Positions 11,461 through 22,508 of a stretch of 64,000 nt of DNA are shown piece after piece (within the stretch, counting starts at the first letter, position 1; each line of letters opens with the position of its first letter). Under the pieces are notes generated by a model. It was not told where the DNA came from. It worked only from the letters and a program-made list of their open reading frames with translations, and did not search any database. The translations under genes and the position numbers were made by a program. Origin of the DNA: Thalassia testudinum (Eukaryota > Streptophyta > Magnoliopsida > Alismatales > Hydrocharitaceae); assembly GCA_037157565.1 (NCBI GenBank), contig JAZHRO010000073.1, positions 19,722,501 to 19,786,500 on the forward strand, given 5' to 3'.

Positions 11461-11500
11461 TACAATGAGGACATTGTAGGATTTAAGTATGGGGGGATGC
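11461..11500 (+). promoter_or_regulatory. internal hairpin + G-run module, element G
   Basis: TACAATG pairs with CATTGTA around AGGA (11461-11478), then ATGGGGGGATG follows. It matches modules at the same relative place in elements B, C and F. Confidence 0.6.
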
Positions 11501-12219
11501 ATTTTGCATGTTTAGGTAGGATTCATGCATTTAAGTTAGGTGCATTAGCAAAAAAAAAAAAAAAAAACTCTCTTTTATTTTTTGAGCTGAATTGGTTAGC
11601 CCTAGCAAAATATCTTTATCAAGGAGGTGTCATTAAAGATTTTCTTCTTAAATTATTTCTAAGTTTAGAATCCAGTACAGTTACTTCACTTACACGTAGA
11701 CTAGGTAATGGATTTTTGTAGAAAATCAATAAGAATTCTTAGTCTGCTGAATCTTTGGACAATTTGAAGGGAGTTAGACATACTATCTTCTATTAGAGCC
11801 ACCAAATATTTGTAAGAAGAAAGTAGAGAGACTATCGGTGCGCTAAGTTTAGTGCAAGTACTCTTAAGTTTTGGATAATTAGATGATAATGCCTCAGAGT
11901 TAGGCATAGTTTTCGCTCCTTGTTCCTACGTGCAAACATTATGTGAATTCCTGAGAGTTACCAAATAAGGCAGATATATAGAGATTGAGTTCTAATAAAA
12001 CTATGACTATGGTGGATGGTTACGACCGTCCTTCATAGAGTCCTCAGCTGAAGGAGGGTAATAGTGTCAAAGGTCAACAACACGCTTGTCCTATCCATTT
12101 CTTCCTAGTGCCAAGAGTAGGCGCTTTCACCAAATAAGCCACACAATATCCTCTTGACCATCATCATCCCTAATAATGTCTCATGAATAAAAGTCTACGT
12201 CATGTTATGTTGGAGTTAT

Positions 12220-12360
12220 AGAAGAGAGAGGGAGAGAGAAAGAAGAAAAGAAATATAAATATATAGGAACAAAAAAGAAGAAAAAAAGAGAGAAAAAGGA
12301 AAAAGAAAAGAAAAGAAAAAATATATATATATACAAAAAAAGAAAGAAAGAAAATGTTCA
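12220..12360 (+). repeat. GA/AAAG-rich purine tract
   Basis: Almost pure purine sequence (GAGAGAGGGAGAGAGAAAG type) interrupted by short TA repeats, in the 3' UTR of element G. Element C has a similar A/G-rich stretch at 61680-61830. Confidence 0.7.
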
Positions 12361-13013
12361 AGTTATAGCTATCTTAGTTGTCAATTTTATCAAGTGTCCA
12401 TATCATTGAGACAACAAAAACACTCATTGCGATCCACCAAATATGACCCATACCTATTTTTTCGTATTTCTGATCGCCTGAATACTGGCTGAGGACTTCT
12501 AACTTAGTTGTAGGGTTATTAAGAATCTAATTGAAGAGTGAATGCCATGTAAGGCCACCAAACGTTGAGTACATTTACAAAATCTGGTAAGATATGTGAT
12601 CTCAGAAAAGAAAGAAGAGTAAGCGTAAAGGAACATTAAGAGATTACAGTTTTGTTTAGCCTCTCTCTGGGTTGACTCATTTGATAGTCTAAAAATTTAG
12701 TCTTTAGTACTAGAATACATGTAGCACTAGATGAGTGTGAGACACCAAATAGTAATCCATTTGACTCAGACATTATCTACTTAAGCCAAAAAGCTAAGGT
12801 CAAATCTGAGATTATTTTTTGCTTTATCCCCGAGGGAAGAAGTTGCCTATCCTAATAAAATGTTTACTAAGGGTTAAGTATGAACTGTAAATGTATGTTA
12901 GCTTTTCACTTTGGTCTGTTATCTAGGCTACAATCACTTCATATTTGTCTGGATCTCTAAATTTTTGGAATAAGAAAAGAAGAAATCTTTTGGTCACTTC
13001 CATCATTTTTCAC

Positions 13014-13052
13014 TTTTGCTAGGGACTAGTAAAAATTAGGCATGGGGGTATT
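13014..13052 (+). promoter_or_regulatory. polypurine tract and stem-loop, element G
   Basis: Stem TTTTGCTAG pairs with CTAGTAAAA (one mismatch, GGA loop), followed by GGCATGGGGGTA and the LTR start. Confidence 0.75.
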
Positions 13053-14625
13053 TGATGAGTCCATTTTCCGAGATTAAGCCTAAAATAATTGTCTCGATGG
13101 TTTATAGTTGTTAGCATAAGAATCTTATTATATATAGATGGATTAATTTATATTACATGCATTTACCATTTTGAATAAATAGTGCTCATGTAATTTCATA
13201 TATGTTAAAACTAATTATGTTTTGTGTCAAATACAGGGAATAATTGTTGATGGGAGAAAGATCATGGCTATTTTTAGGTGGAGTTAATGATGGTCGTGTT
13301 AATTTTAGTAAGGGATTTAAAATCCCTTAATTTGAGTCAGTGAAGAAGGAGAGGAGGATAAAAATAAGAGTCTCCAGGCACAATGATCATCATGTCTTTC
13401 CCCCTTTCGGGGATCTTCATCTCCCTCGCCACCACCGTGGAAGCAACATGCACTATGATAAGGAGCATACACTGTGGGATCTTTGCGAGCTTCTCCACCA
13501 CGCCTCCACGCACCCACCTCCGCCCTTCACCATCATGGTATGCGCAGTAACAACGTGCAAACCATTACCGCCACCAACACCATCCAGCACACCTTCATCA
13601 CCTTCACGCAAAACCCAATAGCACCTCCACCATCCTCACTCCAGCTGCAGATCTTCATGCCCCTCGCCACAAGTACCACCAACACCCACAAGCACCACCA
13701 ACACCCGTAGCCAAACCTAGCCCTGCCCCTGGTTCTTCTTCTTCTTCCTCTTCTTCCTTTCCACGCGGCCCTTGCAACTCTTCATGCAAGGAACCCAAAG
13801 TCTCGCCGGCCACCATCATTCACAGCCACCACTACCGGCCATGTCCTTCACTACCCACATTACCGGAATGCTCACCTTACTGCTACCGAGACACCCACGT
13901 CGACTACTGACCACCAAGCCATTGCCCATCTCTTGCACGCAACCCATCACCGCCGGCTACACGTCCTCCAACCGCACCTCCTACGCCATTGTGAAGCCCT
14001 CATCGAGGTAAACCACCCCCTCGATCCTCGCAGTCAACCGCGGCTCCTCCTTGTGCGAGCACGTAGAAAAAGTGCTCTGCTTTGGGTCGCATTAAAATTT
14101 ACAACATATGCCATTGCGGGTTGCACTATTTAGTTATTTAATGAATTAACTAATTAAGGTGAATTTGCATAGGCATGCTTCGACTTAATCAAAATTACCT
14201 GCAGATGAATGTCTCTCCTGAATGATATAAAGAATGTCATAGTAATTATGGTGAACAAGCTATATTTTGTTAGAAATTAATATTTATGTTGATTACCATT
14301 ACTAAGATTACTATTTAATAGAATATTATTTATTGGTGGTTTTGCATATAAACACCTACATTTTTTATCAATTGCTTGGAATGAGCATTTATGCGAGAAA
14401 TGAGTTGCATTAATGAATAGGCACACTCATTAATATTCTCGAATAAACGAGGCATCACTTATTAGTTTAATAGGCTAATTCCTCCCTATGGAAGCGATCT
14501 AATTATTTTCATGGTTAGATTTTGAGAATTAAATGTTTTGATAGTTTATTTTACACCACAAAAGCTTTACAACGACACGTCATTTTATGTTTAACATTTC
14601 AAAGAAAGCGAAAATTGACTCATCA
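13053..14625 (+). mobile_element. 3' LTR of element G
   Basis: It starts TGATGAGT right after the polypurine tract and ends ACTCATCA, a perfect 8-base terminal inverted repeat, giving a 1573-bp LTR. It contains a CT-rich stretch (13730-13765) and a GC-richer proline/histidine-like open stretch (13340-14130) with no recognisable protein. The target duplication cannot be checked because the 5' end of G is missing. The next bases belong to the truncated LTR of F. Confidence 0.7.
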
Positions 14626-14845
14626 AGCTCCTCCTAGGGTAGGCATGCACCACCCTCAGGACCTCCTCCTTGACATCCTCCTGCTTGGCTTGTCATCTGA
14701 CTGGTGTGGGCACAAGAGATAAGGGAAGAGGGGAAGGCACCAAGGGGACAGAGTGTCCCTTTAATCTTCTTCTTCTCCTTATTCTCTTGGCCATGGAGAT
14801 AGGTGGAAGAACCAAAGGTGTTTTTAGTGGTGGTAGGATGGGGGG

Positions 14846-14853
14846 TATATATA
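14846..14853 (-). promoter_or_regulatory. TATA box of F 3' LTR
   Basis: TATATATA on the minus strand within a GC-richer context, consistent with the U3/R border of the F LTR. Confidence 0.4.
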
Positions 14854-15284
14854 GGCCTAATGAAGGGAAGGGTTGGCATGGATAAAAGGGAAGGTTAGGA
14901 TGTCTTTCAGAGGTCATTATGGAGATCCAAGGGCCAATGATTAATAGCACCGAATCAAAGGATGTGAAGTGGGTTTGGTGGCTTTAGGATGGATGGATAG
15001 GATGGCTAGAAGGGGTAGTTATGTGGATCCTAGGGTGGAGAACTAATGGCACCATATGAAGGGGTAGTAGGCTTGGTGGTTAGTGGTTGGAAGGGACACC
15101 AAAGGTAGCGCCAACCTTGGAAGGATGCCATGGTTCGGTGCCAACTTTGAGGGCTTCTAGAAGGGAGGTGAGGTGGATGGTGGAGATGACTTTAAAAGGA
15201 GATGGATGGTGGTGATGTGAAGGGATTTTGGAGGGAAAGTTGGAGCCACTTTTGTTGTGGCTCTTGAAGATGGTGGTGTGAAGG

Positions 15285-17063
15285 TGATAAACATGCATTA
15301 ATTGATGATAAAATGCTTATTTATAATAGTTCCTAGGCCTAGCATTGCATATCATAGTATAAATATTGCATAATGTTCATTGCATTGCATTTAAGATAGT
15401 TGTATATTCTACACATTAATTCCAACACTTTATATGGCCAAGAGGCAGTGCAACATCTTTACAGGCTTCAGATGAAGAATTTAACCATACAATGGATCCG
15501 GAGTGAAGATCGCAATCCGACAACGCAAAAATCACCCCAAGCAAAGCTCCGTAGCATCCTTTACAAGAAGAAGATGGACGGCCCAGATGGCGCCATCTAG
15601 GCCTCCCCACCTGAGCCACCTCACCCCAGCCTCACCACAAGGAGTGATCTTAGCTGTTGGATCTCAATCCAATGGTTGAGAAGCACTCTTCATCGCCCGA
15701 CCTTAAGCATCTCCAAGAAGACATCATCTCAACCATTGGATCTCCATCCAACGGTCAAGGCACGTGCCCACACTTCATCTCCACACGACAAAGCAACTCT
15801 TTGGCCAAACGGTAGTGCACCCGCTCCTCAAACAACAGGCACGGGTTTGAGCCTCAATCCTCCGTGCTCGCTCCAACGTCGGTGAAATTGGACCGCTTGA
15901 TCTTGATAAGTGGTCGAGATTACTCACATGCGATCTGACGCCACCTAGCGACGCGAGGAGGCATGCCTGATCACGTACGCACAATCAGAGGCGCTCATTT
16001 ATGATGACCGGATGCACTCTCGATCGTCGGATCTTCTCGAAGGTGCGATGCATGCGCGTTTGAATCCACAAGGGCACGTTTTGCTGGAGCCTCCCAGTCG
16101 TGCGATGAAGAATCTAACGGCTACCAGTGAGCGTGCAATTTGAATGCAAGCAAGCAAGAGCGACCTCCTCTCGATCTCAGCCATCCACAACTGATCCATC
16201 GACTGATGATCTCGTTACACTATGCCAGCTGCAGCCGTGCTTCCTCACACCAGCCAAGGTGCATGAATGCTATAGCGACACCCCTGGTGGGTCTTTAGCA
16301 ACCTTTTAAATGTTGTTGAAGGCCCGTGCACGCAAAACACCTCCATTCCACTATTATATAAATCCCATGACCCCTTCCCTTCCAAACCATCTCTACCTAC
16401 TCTACTCCCACCTACTCCTAAGCTCTAGTAGCCTACCAAAGCTCCCCTAGAGCTTATTCCCAAGCTCCAAAGGCATCTTATTAGTGTAATGCTCCTATAC
16501 CCCACCAAATATTTGTCTTCCATCTCACCACATTCGTAGGAAACCTTGGAGCCGTCCTCTCACCTCCATTCCGGTAGAAGATCACCTCCATCTCCTCATC
16601 CCCATTCTAAAGCCTTGGTGAAGCATTCCTCTACCTGGCACTCTCCTACATCTCACCACCATCGTCTAGCATCTTACCTCCTTCATCCAAGTTGCTACCA
16701 AGCGTCGTCGTCTCACCAAACAGCCGATTTGGGAGATTTCTTCTCACCCCTCTTTTATATTTTTGCATATTGTAATTGATGTTTGAATGACATTGTGACA
16801 TCCATTTGTGTTCTCCACTTTGTGAAATTATTCTGCTTGCCTCTTTATTGAAAAAACAAAAGAAAAAAATAACAAAATCCTAAAACAACAAAAAGAAACA
16901 ATACGAAGTGCAGATTTCAACGAAAGTAAACATCACCTCTCTGTGTTCGACCCAAGACTCCCTTGGAGTTTCGATTATAAATTGTATTTGATAACATGTT
17001 TTGTGACTACAGCAACGAGTTTCTCCTAACCCCAACTTTTCGTTCGCCGAAACATGTACATCA
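15285..17063 (+). mobile_element. B-family solo LTR inserted in F LTR
   Basis: The start (TGATAAACATGCATTAATTG..., CTTATTTATAATAGTTCCTA, GCATTGCATATCAT) matches the reverse complement of the B LTR start. The end (AAACATCACCTCTCTGTGTTCGACCCA..., CTTGGAGTTTCG) matches the B LTR end. No internal sequence is present. Flanks are GAAGG on the left and AAAGG on the right, a 4-of-5 match to a target duplication. It arose by recombination between the two LTRs of a plus-strand insertion. Confidence 0.8.
16356..16363 (+). promoter_or_regulatory. TATA box of B-family solo LTR
   Basis: TATATAAA in the sense orientation of the LTR, followed by a CT-rich leader-like stretch. Confidence 0.5.
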
Positions 17064-17189
17064 AAAGGGGTGCATGGATGTGGCTCCAACTATAGGTGGA
17101 GTTAGGTAGCTAGTTTAGGTGGTGGACTTGGAGTAGAGTTAAGGTGGAGTTAGGTTAGGGTTTAATTTTATGGTAGATGGCCAAGGGAT

Positions 17190-17830
17190 GGATATTTTAC
17201 CTGAGCTAGCTTAGCTAGTAGGTGAGTAGAGGAGGTAGGAGGAACTAGGGTTTTGTGTAGAGGAGTTGAGGAAGAGCTGTCCGGAGTTGCATTGGAGCTG
17301 GTGGCTGCTGAAGAGAATAGCAAGGAGCTACCTTAGCTAGCTTAGCTTGCTAGTTCTTTGCTAGCTACTAAGCCAAGCTAAAGTGAGCTGGCTTCTGTTG
17401 AATTGTGCTGAGGTGAGCTGGGTCTGATCGTCTAGAAGATAACCTAGCTAACTGGAGTGGCTAGCTTAGGTTAAATAGCTTAGCTCAACTAGGTTGAGAT
17501 GGTGGAGTCCGTAGGAGCTGGACTTGAGCTGGCCTGAGCTAGTTGAGGTCATCTTCAGCTGACTTGAGTTGAGTGGAGCTGGAAGTAGCTGGACCTGAGC
17601 TGAAATGGGCTCTCGTCAACGTAGTTGATCTAGCTAGAGCTCCCAGTGAATTGATTAGAGTTAAGATGAGCTAGACTCAACTAGGTTGAGCTAGATCTGA
17701 GTTGACTTGAGCTACCATCCAGCTAAGATGAGTTGAATGGAGCTTAAGAGAGCCAACCTTAACCCAAGTGAGATGGTATCCAGCTATGATGAGCTGGATT
17801 TAGCTGGGGTTCAGCTGAATTGAGCTTCCT
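17190..17830. repeat. AGCT-rich degenerate short repeat
   Basis: Dense, irregular repetition of GAGCTG, TAGCTAGCTT and GAGTTGAG words across about 640 bp in the U3 of the F LTR. No fixed period is obvious by eye. Confidence 0.7.
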
Positions 17831-18049
17831 CTTCACTTGTTACCTTCTTGTATGCTAGGGTTTTAGGGATCTGGCTATCTATTCATCCCTAACACTCAAA
17901 TAAACGTGTCAAAAACAACAAAAATTATGCAATGCATGCCTAACCTAAGTAATGGCTTAACGCAGCCCAGAAACCCATTTGTGGAGTTAAAATCCTAAGA
18001 GCTAGGTTTGTTTTAGGGCATAAGAATGATGATAAACTAGAGTTTATCA

Positions 18050-18087
18050 CACCCCCATGCTTATCTTTTGCTAGTCTCTTAGCAAAA
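18050..18087 (-). promoter_or_regulatory. polypurine tract and stem-loop, element F
   Basis: On the minus strand TTTTGCTA pairs with TAGCAAAA, followed by AAGCATGGGGGTG and then the LTR start TGATAAAC. Confidence 0.75.
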
Positions 18088-19470
18088 CTAATTTTTACAA
18101 AATGGATTCTTAGGGTAAACTAATTTTTTTACTTTTGAGGAGAAAAAGATTACGGGACCTTGGTTGGTAAAAACACAAGAGGCACAAGATTTGTTAAAGA
18201 CAAGCATCGGGATTTGTCTTTGGATCCAAAGATTAGATGAATCGGGATCAATGTATCCTCCAAAAATTCACAAGTTAACTATTTGTTAATTCAGATGACC
18301 TAAAATTATTTTGTATTTAGGATTTCTTTGGCTCTTGAATTTGATTCGCAACTTGCATAATCCTTTTAAACCTTGTGTCTATGCTTGTGAATGCCAACAT
18401 TTATAAGGTCATGTACTTTGTTTGAAACCCTTTTTTTCTTTAAATCTCTCCCATGCTTATTGTTAGCTTAATCCTAAAATAGATGTGTCAAGATCATCAT
18501 TCCCGTTACCAATCCTCGAGGGGGCTCTAGCACCAACACTTCGAGATAGTATTATCCAAGACACCACCCAGGAGCTCACAACCCCAAAACACAATGCGGT
18601 GTAAAGGGGCACTCCAAGCAAACTCAAGCTCTTGCTCTGATGCTATGCGTAGAGTATTGTCCAATACACTTAAGCTGCAAAATTGCGCCTTATTCCTTCA
18701 TCTAAAGATATGAGATATAGATATAGAGTAACATCGAGGAGGCAATATGTTGACATCACATCCTCAAAGGATTCATTTTTCTCCTTCTCAATGGTGGGAA
18801 CTCAAACCAATGATCTACTTTGGATTTCACTAATGCCAAACAAGGGGTTTTTCTAATTTCTAAATATTTTGTAGGTGTTGGCTTGTGTGTGAAATTTGAC
18901 ACAAGATTTTTTCAAGAGATGTAACCTTTTAGATCAGAAACTAAGCTAGGTAATTTCTAGGTCACAAAAGGAAATCAAGTAACCTGAAGCATCATGAGTT
19001 CAAGTGGAATTTCAAGAAGGATACTTGATCAAGTTTAAAGATAGACCTAGAAATTTTAATAATTAGATCCGCATCCTTATACCTAGTTTGTTAAAGATTA
19101 AATCTCATTGTACCTTAAAGTGAATCTTTAACCTTGGTCCCAATTTCAAAATTTCCTCAAAAAATTTTTAACATTTTTATTTTTATTTTTATTTTTTGGG
19201 TATGCATGCAAAAAATGAAACAACAGAATTGATTGTTTTTGGATTTTGAAAATCCTGATATGATCGTCAAAATTTAAAAACACCCCCCCTGCTTAAGATA
19301 TGACATGTCCTCATGCAATAGGAAGGGAGAAGAGAGAACCTTAGTGAGGGCGGTCCGAATCACGTTATGCAAAACCTCTGAAAGAAAGAAAAAAATGTAA
19401 AGCAGGAAAATGATAGGTTTCCTTCCATCCAGTGCTATCTTTTATGCCATTCAACTGGGAGTGAATTGCA
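18088..19470 (-). other. 3' UTR of element F
   Basis: No reading frame with recognisable homology lies between the end of integrase and the polypurine tract. The region holds the internal hairpin plus G-run module at 19282-19315 and AT-rich filler. No env-like gene is visible. Confidence 0.55.
19282..19315 (-). promoter_or_regulatory. internal hairpin + G-run module, element F
   Basis: On the minus strand CATG-AGGA-CATG is followed by TTAAGCAGGGGGGGTG, the counterpart of the modules in B, C and G. Confidence 0.55.
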
Positions 19471-20580
19471 TCAACGATCATTAGAGGGTAAGTTGGTTAA
19501 ATCAATAGTATCAGATGGGAGATTCGGAGTATTAACTAGATAAGGCTTTAAATGCTGGCTATTGACTTGAAAAGTAGTATTGGTTTTAGGATTGAAAAGA
19601 TCAACAACGCCATATGGATAAGTTTTAAGGACAATAAACAGGCCGGTCCATTTGGATTTTAATTTTCCTGGAAAAATTTGTAAAACTTGGTGTCGAAAAG
19701 CCAAATGCATTGATTGACATGAAAGTTTTCCAAACAATATATTTATCATGAAATTTCTTTGTTCGGCCTTTATAAATTCATGCATTTTCGTAAGAGAAAT
19801 TACGTAATTCTTCCAATTCAGTTAATTGTAACTTCCTATGGTTACCGACTTCAGATAAATCCTTGTTTAATTGTTTGATTTCCCCAAAAGCCCTATGTTC
19901 GAGTTCTACCTGGAGATGGCATGCCTTTCCAAAAATCAGATGGAAATGGGACATGCCGAGAGGAGTTTTAAAAGTCATACGGTAGGCCCATAAAGCATCA
20001 TCCAATTTATTGAACTAGTCTTTACGATCAGGCTTAATTGTCTTTTGTAAAATATTTTGTATCTCCCAGTTAGAAACTTCTACTTGGCCATTTGTTTAGG
20101 GGTGGTAAGGACTGAAAATTTTATGATTAACCCCACATTTGGGAAGAAGGTAACGGAATTGAGAGTGAGTGAAATGTGATCCTTCGTCACTGATGATGAC
20201 CTTGGGAATGCCGAATCTCAAAAAAATATTTTTCTTGATGAATTCGACAACAACCTTGTGATCATTGGTGTGGGTCGGTATTGCTTCAATCCATTTTGAT
20301 ATATAGTCAACTACGACTAGTATATATAAATACCCACAAGAGTTGATGAACGGTCCCATGAAGTTGATGCCCCATACATCAAAATTTTCAACTTCTAATA
20401 TCGGATTTAGGGGCATCATATCCTTCCGAGTCATGTTGTCGATGCTTTGGCAACGTACATAGGACTAAACAAAAGAATGAACATCTTTGTGCAAGTTGGG
20501 CCAAAAGAATCCAGAAGTGAGGACCTTAGCTGTAGTTTTCTTGCCCAAGAAATGACCCCCACAGGCCATTGAGTGACAGT
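19471..20580 (-). pseudogene. integrase of element F, broken
   Basis: Ty3/gypsy integrase that would insert the element DNA. Read on the minus strand, the zinc-binding His/Cys region (about 20580-20440) is damaged by a stop. The catalytic core (20434-20096) has WGINFMGPF, where the first catalytic Asp is replaced by Asn. It also has IISDEGSHF (second Asp kept) and, after an in-frame TAG, TNGQVEVSN (catalytic Glu kept). The C-terminal part (20005-19778) has the Athila-typical [20 protein letters not shown] frameshift then leads to the last segment (19785-19471) with FPGKLKSKWTGLF and FQVNSQHLKPYL. At least two stops and one frameshift make it non-functional. Confidence 0.85.
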
Positions 20581-21506
20581 GTGTCAAAATATCATGAATT
20601 TCTGAGTCGAGGACACACTGTTGAATGACTTGATCAGCACTGATGCAGAAAATGTCAGGCTCCTCCCAAAAATAATATTTAATGTCAGCAAAGAACTTAT
20701 CCCTTTAGTTTTTGTCCAATCAGAGGGGATTCGTTTTGTTGTTAAATAGTTTGCAATGGTTGCAAACAAGGGGAGGGTATTAGCAGCTAAGATGGTCTCA
20801 TCCGGGAACACATCAGGAGGGGTTAATGATTGCACAACAATCATGCAACCTAAACCACCTAAATTAATGTAGATTCTAGCATAACTTAGGAACAATGCAT
20901 GCATAAGTGTCGTAATTTGCATAATAGTTAGTTTGTTAGCTGCATAAATAATATTGTCATTTTATGCACTAAAAGAGATGAAATGATTGTAGATGATCCA
21001 AGGCCGCAAATGATATATCAAACCATACGGATCAGATCAGGACGATAACAAGAGTCCAAGCTTCTGGAATTTGTCTTGATCAGACATCGGTAGCATCACG
21101 TGCAGCTCATAGAAGATCAGAAGACAAGGAACAAAAAGACAGAAATCTGGATGTCAGATGCCAAATCTGATTGCACGGATAGATCCAGATCAACAGTAGC
21201 AGTCCAACTGTGTAGACATCTTCTCAATTGGAGGCCTACATCGCCAGTTACAAAGAAGAAAAGATGGACGGCCACGATGGTGCCTTGTGGCACCATTGTA
21301 GCCACCCTCGCCATGTCCCCAATCTCTGAAGCACTCTTCTCACGCATTGTGGGCCATTGGATCATCATCCAATGGCCACAAGCATGCCACGTTGACCGCT
21401 CCTCGCCGCACCCTCATCAGCTAAGAGAAGATCTCAACCATTGGAACTCCATCCAACGACTGAGAGCAGAGTTTCCTAAAACCTAAATGCAACACAAAAT
21501 GTGCTT

Positions 21507-21570
21507 TAGTGCATTGGTTAGCGCACCCACACACAAGCGCGAGACGTGCGCTCGAGCTGTGCTGCACACA
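21507..21570 (+). other. weak tRNA-like segment in LTR X
   Basis: TAGTGCATTGGTTAGCGC resembles a pol III A box in the LTR sense orientation. A poor B-box-like TCGAGC follows about 35 bases on. It may be a decayed equivalent of the clearer segment in B LTRs, but could be chance. Confidence 0.25.
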
Positions 21571-22026
21571 AATTAGGAAGGCGGTGAGGCGTGGTCGTAA
21601 TTCAACTGTAGGATCTTCAATCGGTGGTGCAGATGCAAATGCGTGGAACGACAAGGGCCATCAGATGGCCACGCATGGATGCATGCCAACAGTATGTGCC
21701 GTCACATGCACACAACAAAGCCAATGGCGCTCACGATTTAAGCCGTCCGATCGCGAGATCGGAAGGCTGAAATCGAGTGCGCACATTTTGAATTTGAAGT
21801 GCACAATGGAAACACGTGGCTGGAGCAAGGAGGGTGCGGATTGCGATCAAGGGGTTGCAGGTGCACTACATGTCAAGCCCAAAGTAAATCTGAGCGTAGA
21901 AGGTGCTTGGAAGGTTGTTTTGAGGCTAGATTAGAGCTGTTGATCTCTCGATCAATAGATCTGATTGACCTAGAGTTGTTGCATGATTTTAAGGGCTAAA
22001 ATGCCCTCTTTGCTCCTCATCAAAGC

Positions 22027-22034
22027 TATAAAAG
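22027..22034 (+). promoter_or_regulatory. TATA box of solo LTR X
   Basis: TATAAAAG in sense orientation, about 480 bases before the LTR end, followed by a CT-rich leader. Confidence 0.5.
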
Positions 22035-22508
22035 AAGACCAAGGCCCCCTATTGATTATCTCTCCCACCAGATACAAATCTAGCCTCTCTCCCTCTTTAC
22101 AACTCCTCTCTGGCACTCATTTCGACACTCTGGATCTGAAGTGCTGCCGCACTTCCCACAAGAATCCCACAAGCAGTGTCATCGTCATCTGCTCTCTATC
22201 ATTCTCTCTCTCTCTCTAGCATAATTATTTCTATTCATAGTTGAAAAATTATTTCCAATTAGCAATAAAATTCTGATTATCTGGATATTTGATGCATATA
22301 TATATACATATATAAATATATAAATATTTATTTAGAATGACTTTCTGAAAAGCTTTAGCATAGAAATAGTGTTTGTCTCCGTGCGAATGACTCGGTATTT
22401 ACTGAACTTTATAAATATTATTTGTTTTATCGCGATTCGCACTACAATAATAGACTTAATCTTTTATGTATCTCGTAAGTGAATAGTCAACATATCATTC
22501 GTCATAAG

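Larger units (their letters stand above)
10271..13052 (+). mobile_element. 3' internal part of Athila-like element G
   Basis: Plus-strand retroelement remnant defined by its end signals: TTGGGAGGCAACC (11386-11398), hairpin plus G-run (11461-11500), a purine-rich stretch (12220-12360), and the terminal stem-loop and polypurine tract (13014-13052) followed by an LTR. Recognisable protease, reverse transcriptase and integrase are absent, so most of the coding region has been lost. Confidence 0.6.
14626..18049 (-). mobile_element. 3' LTR of element F, truncated, with nested solo LTR
   Basis: This minus-strand LTR starts at 18049 with TGATAAACT and its mirror AGTTTATCA, next to the polypurine tract of F. 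It runs left through an AGCT-rich U3 region, is interrupted by a B-family solo LTR (15285-17063), and continues to a minus-strand TATATATA at 14846-14853. It is cut off by element G at 14626, so most of its R/U5 is gone. Confidence 0.6.
20908..22503 (+). mobile_element. solo LTR X inserted in F pol
   Basis: A 1596-bp insertion is flanked on both sides by ATAAG (20903-20907 and 22504-22508). It starts TGTCGTAA and ends TTCGTC, or TTCGTCA if the duplication is counted as four bases. Removing it with one duplication copy restores a continuous minus-strand reading frame, VVVDHLSRL-MHALFLSY, in F pol. It has a sense TATA box and shares a block (AAGAAGAAAAGATGGACGGCC near 21256) with B LTRs, so it is a relative of the B family. 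No internal retroelement sequence is present. Confidence 0.85.

Noticed and set aside
13340..14133. Pro/His/Ser/Thr-rich open frames in the G LTR
   Set aside because: Composition-driven (CACCAC, TTCTTC repeats), overlapping in several frames, no conserved motif; they lie within an LTR.
18088..19470. env-like third open reading frame in F (also looked for in B and C)
   Set aside because: No long frame, signal peptide or transmembrane segment is visible between integrase and the polypurine tract in any copy.
21100..21999. Open frames of 66-141 codons on both strands
   Set aside because: They lie inside solo LTR X. No homology is recognisable, and both strands are open because of GC-rich composition.
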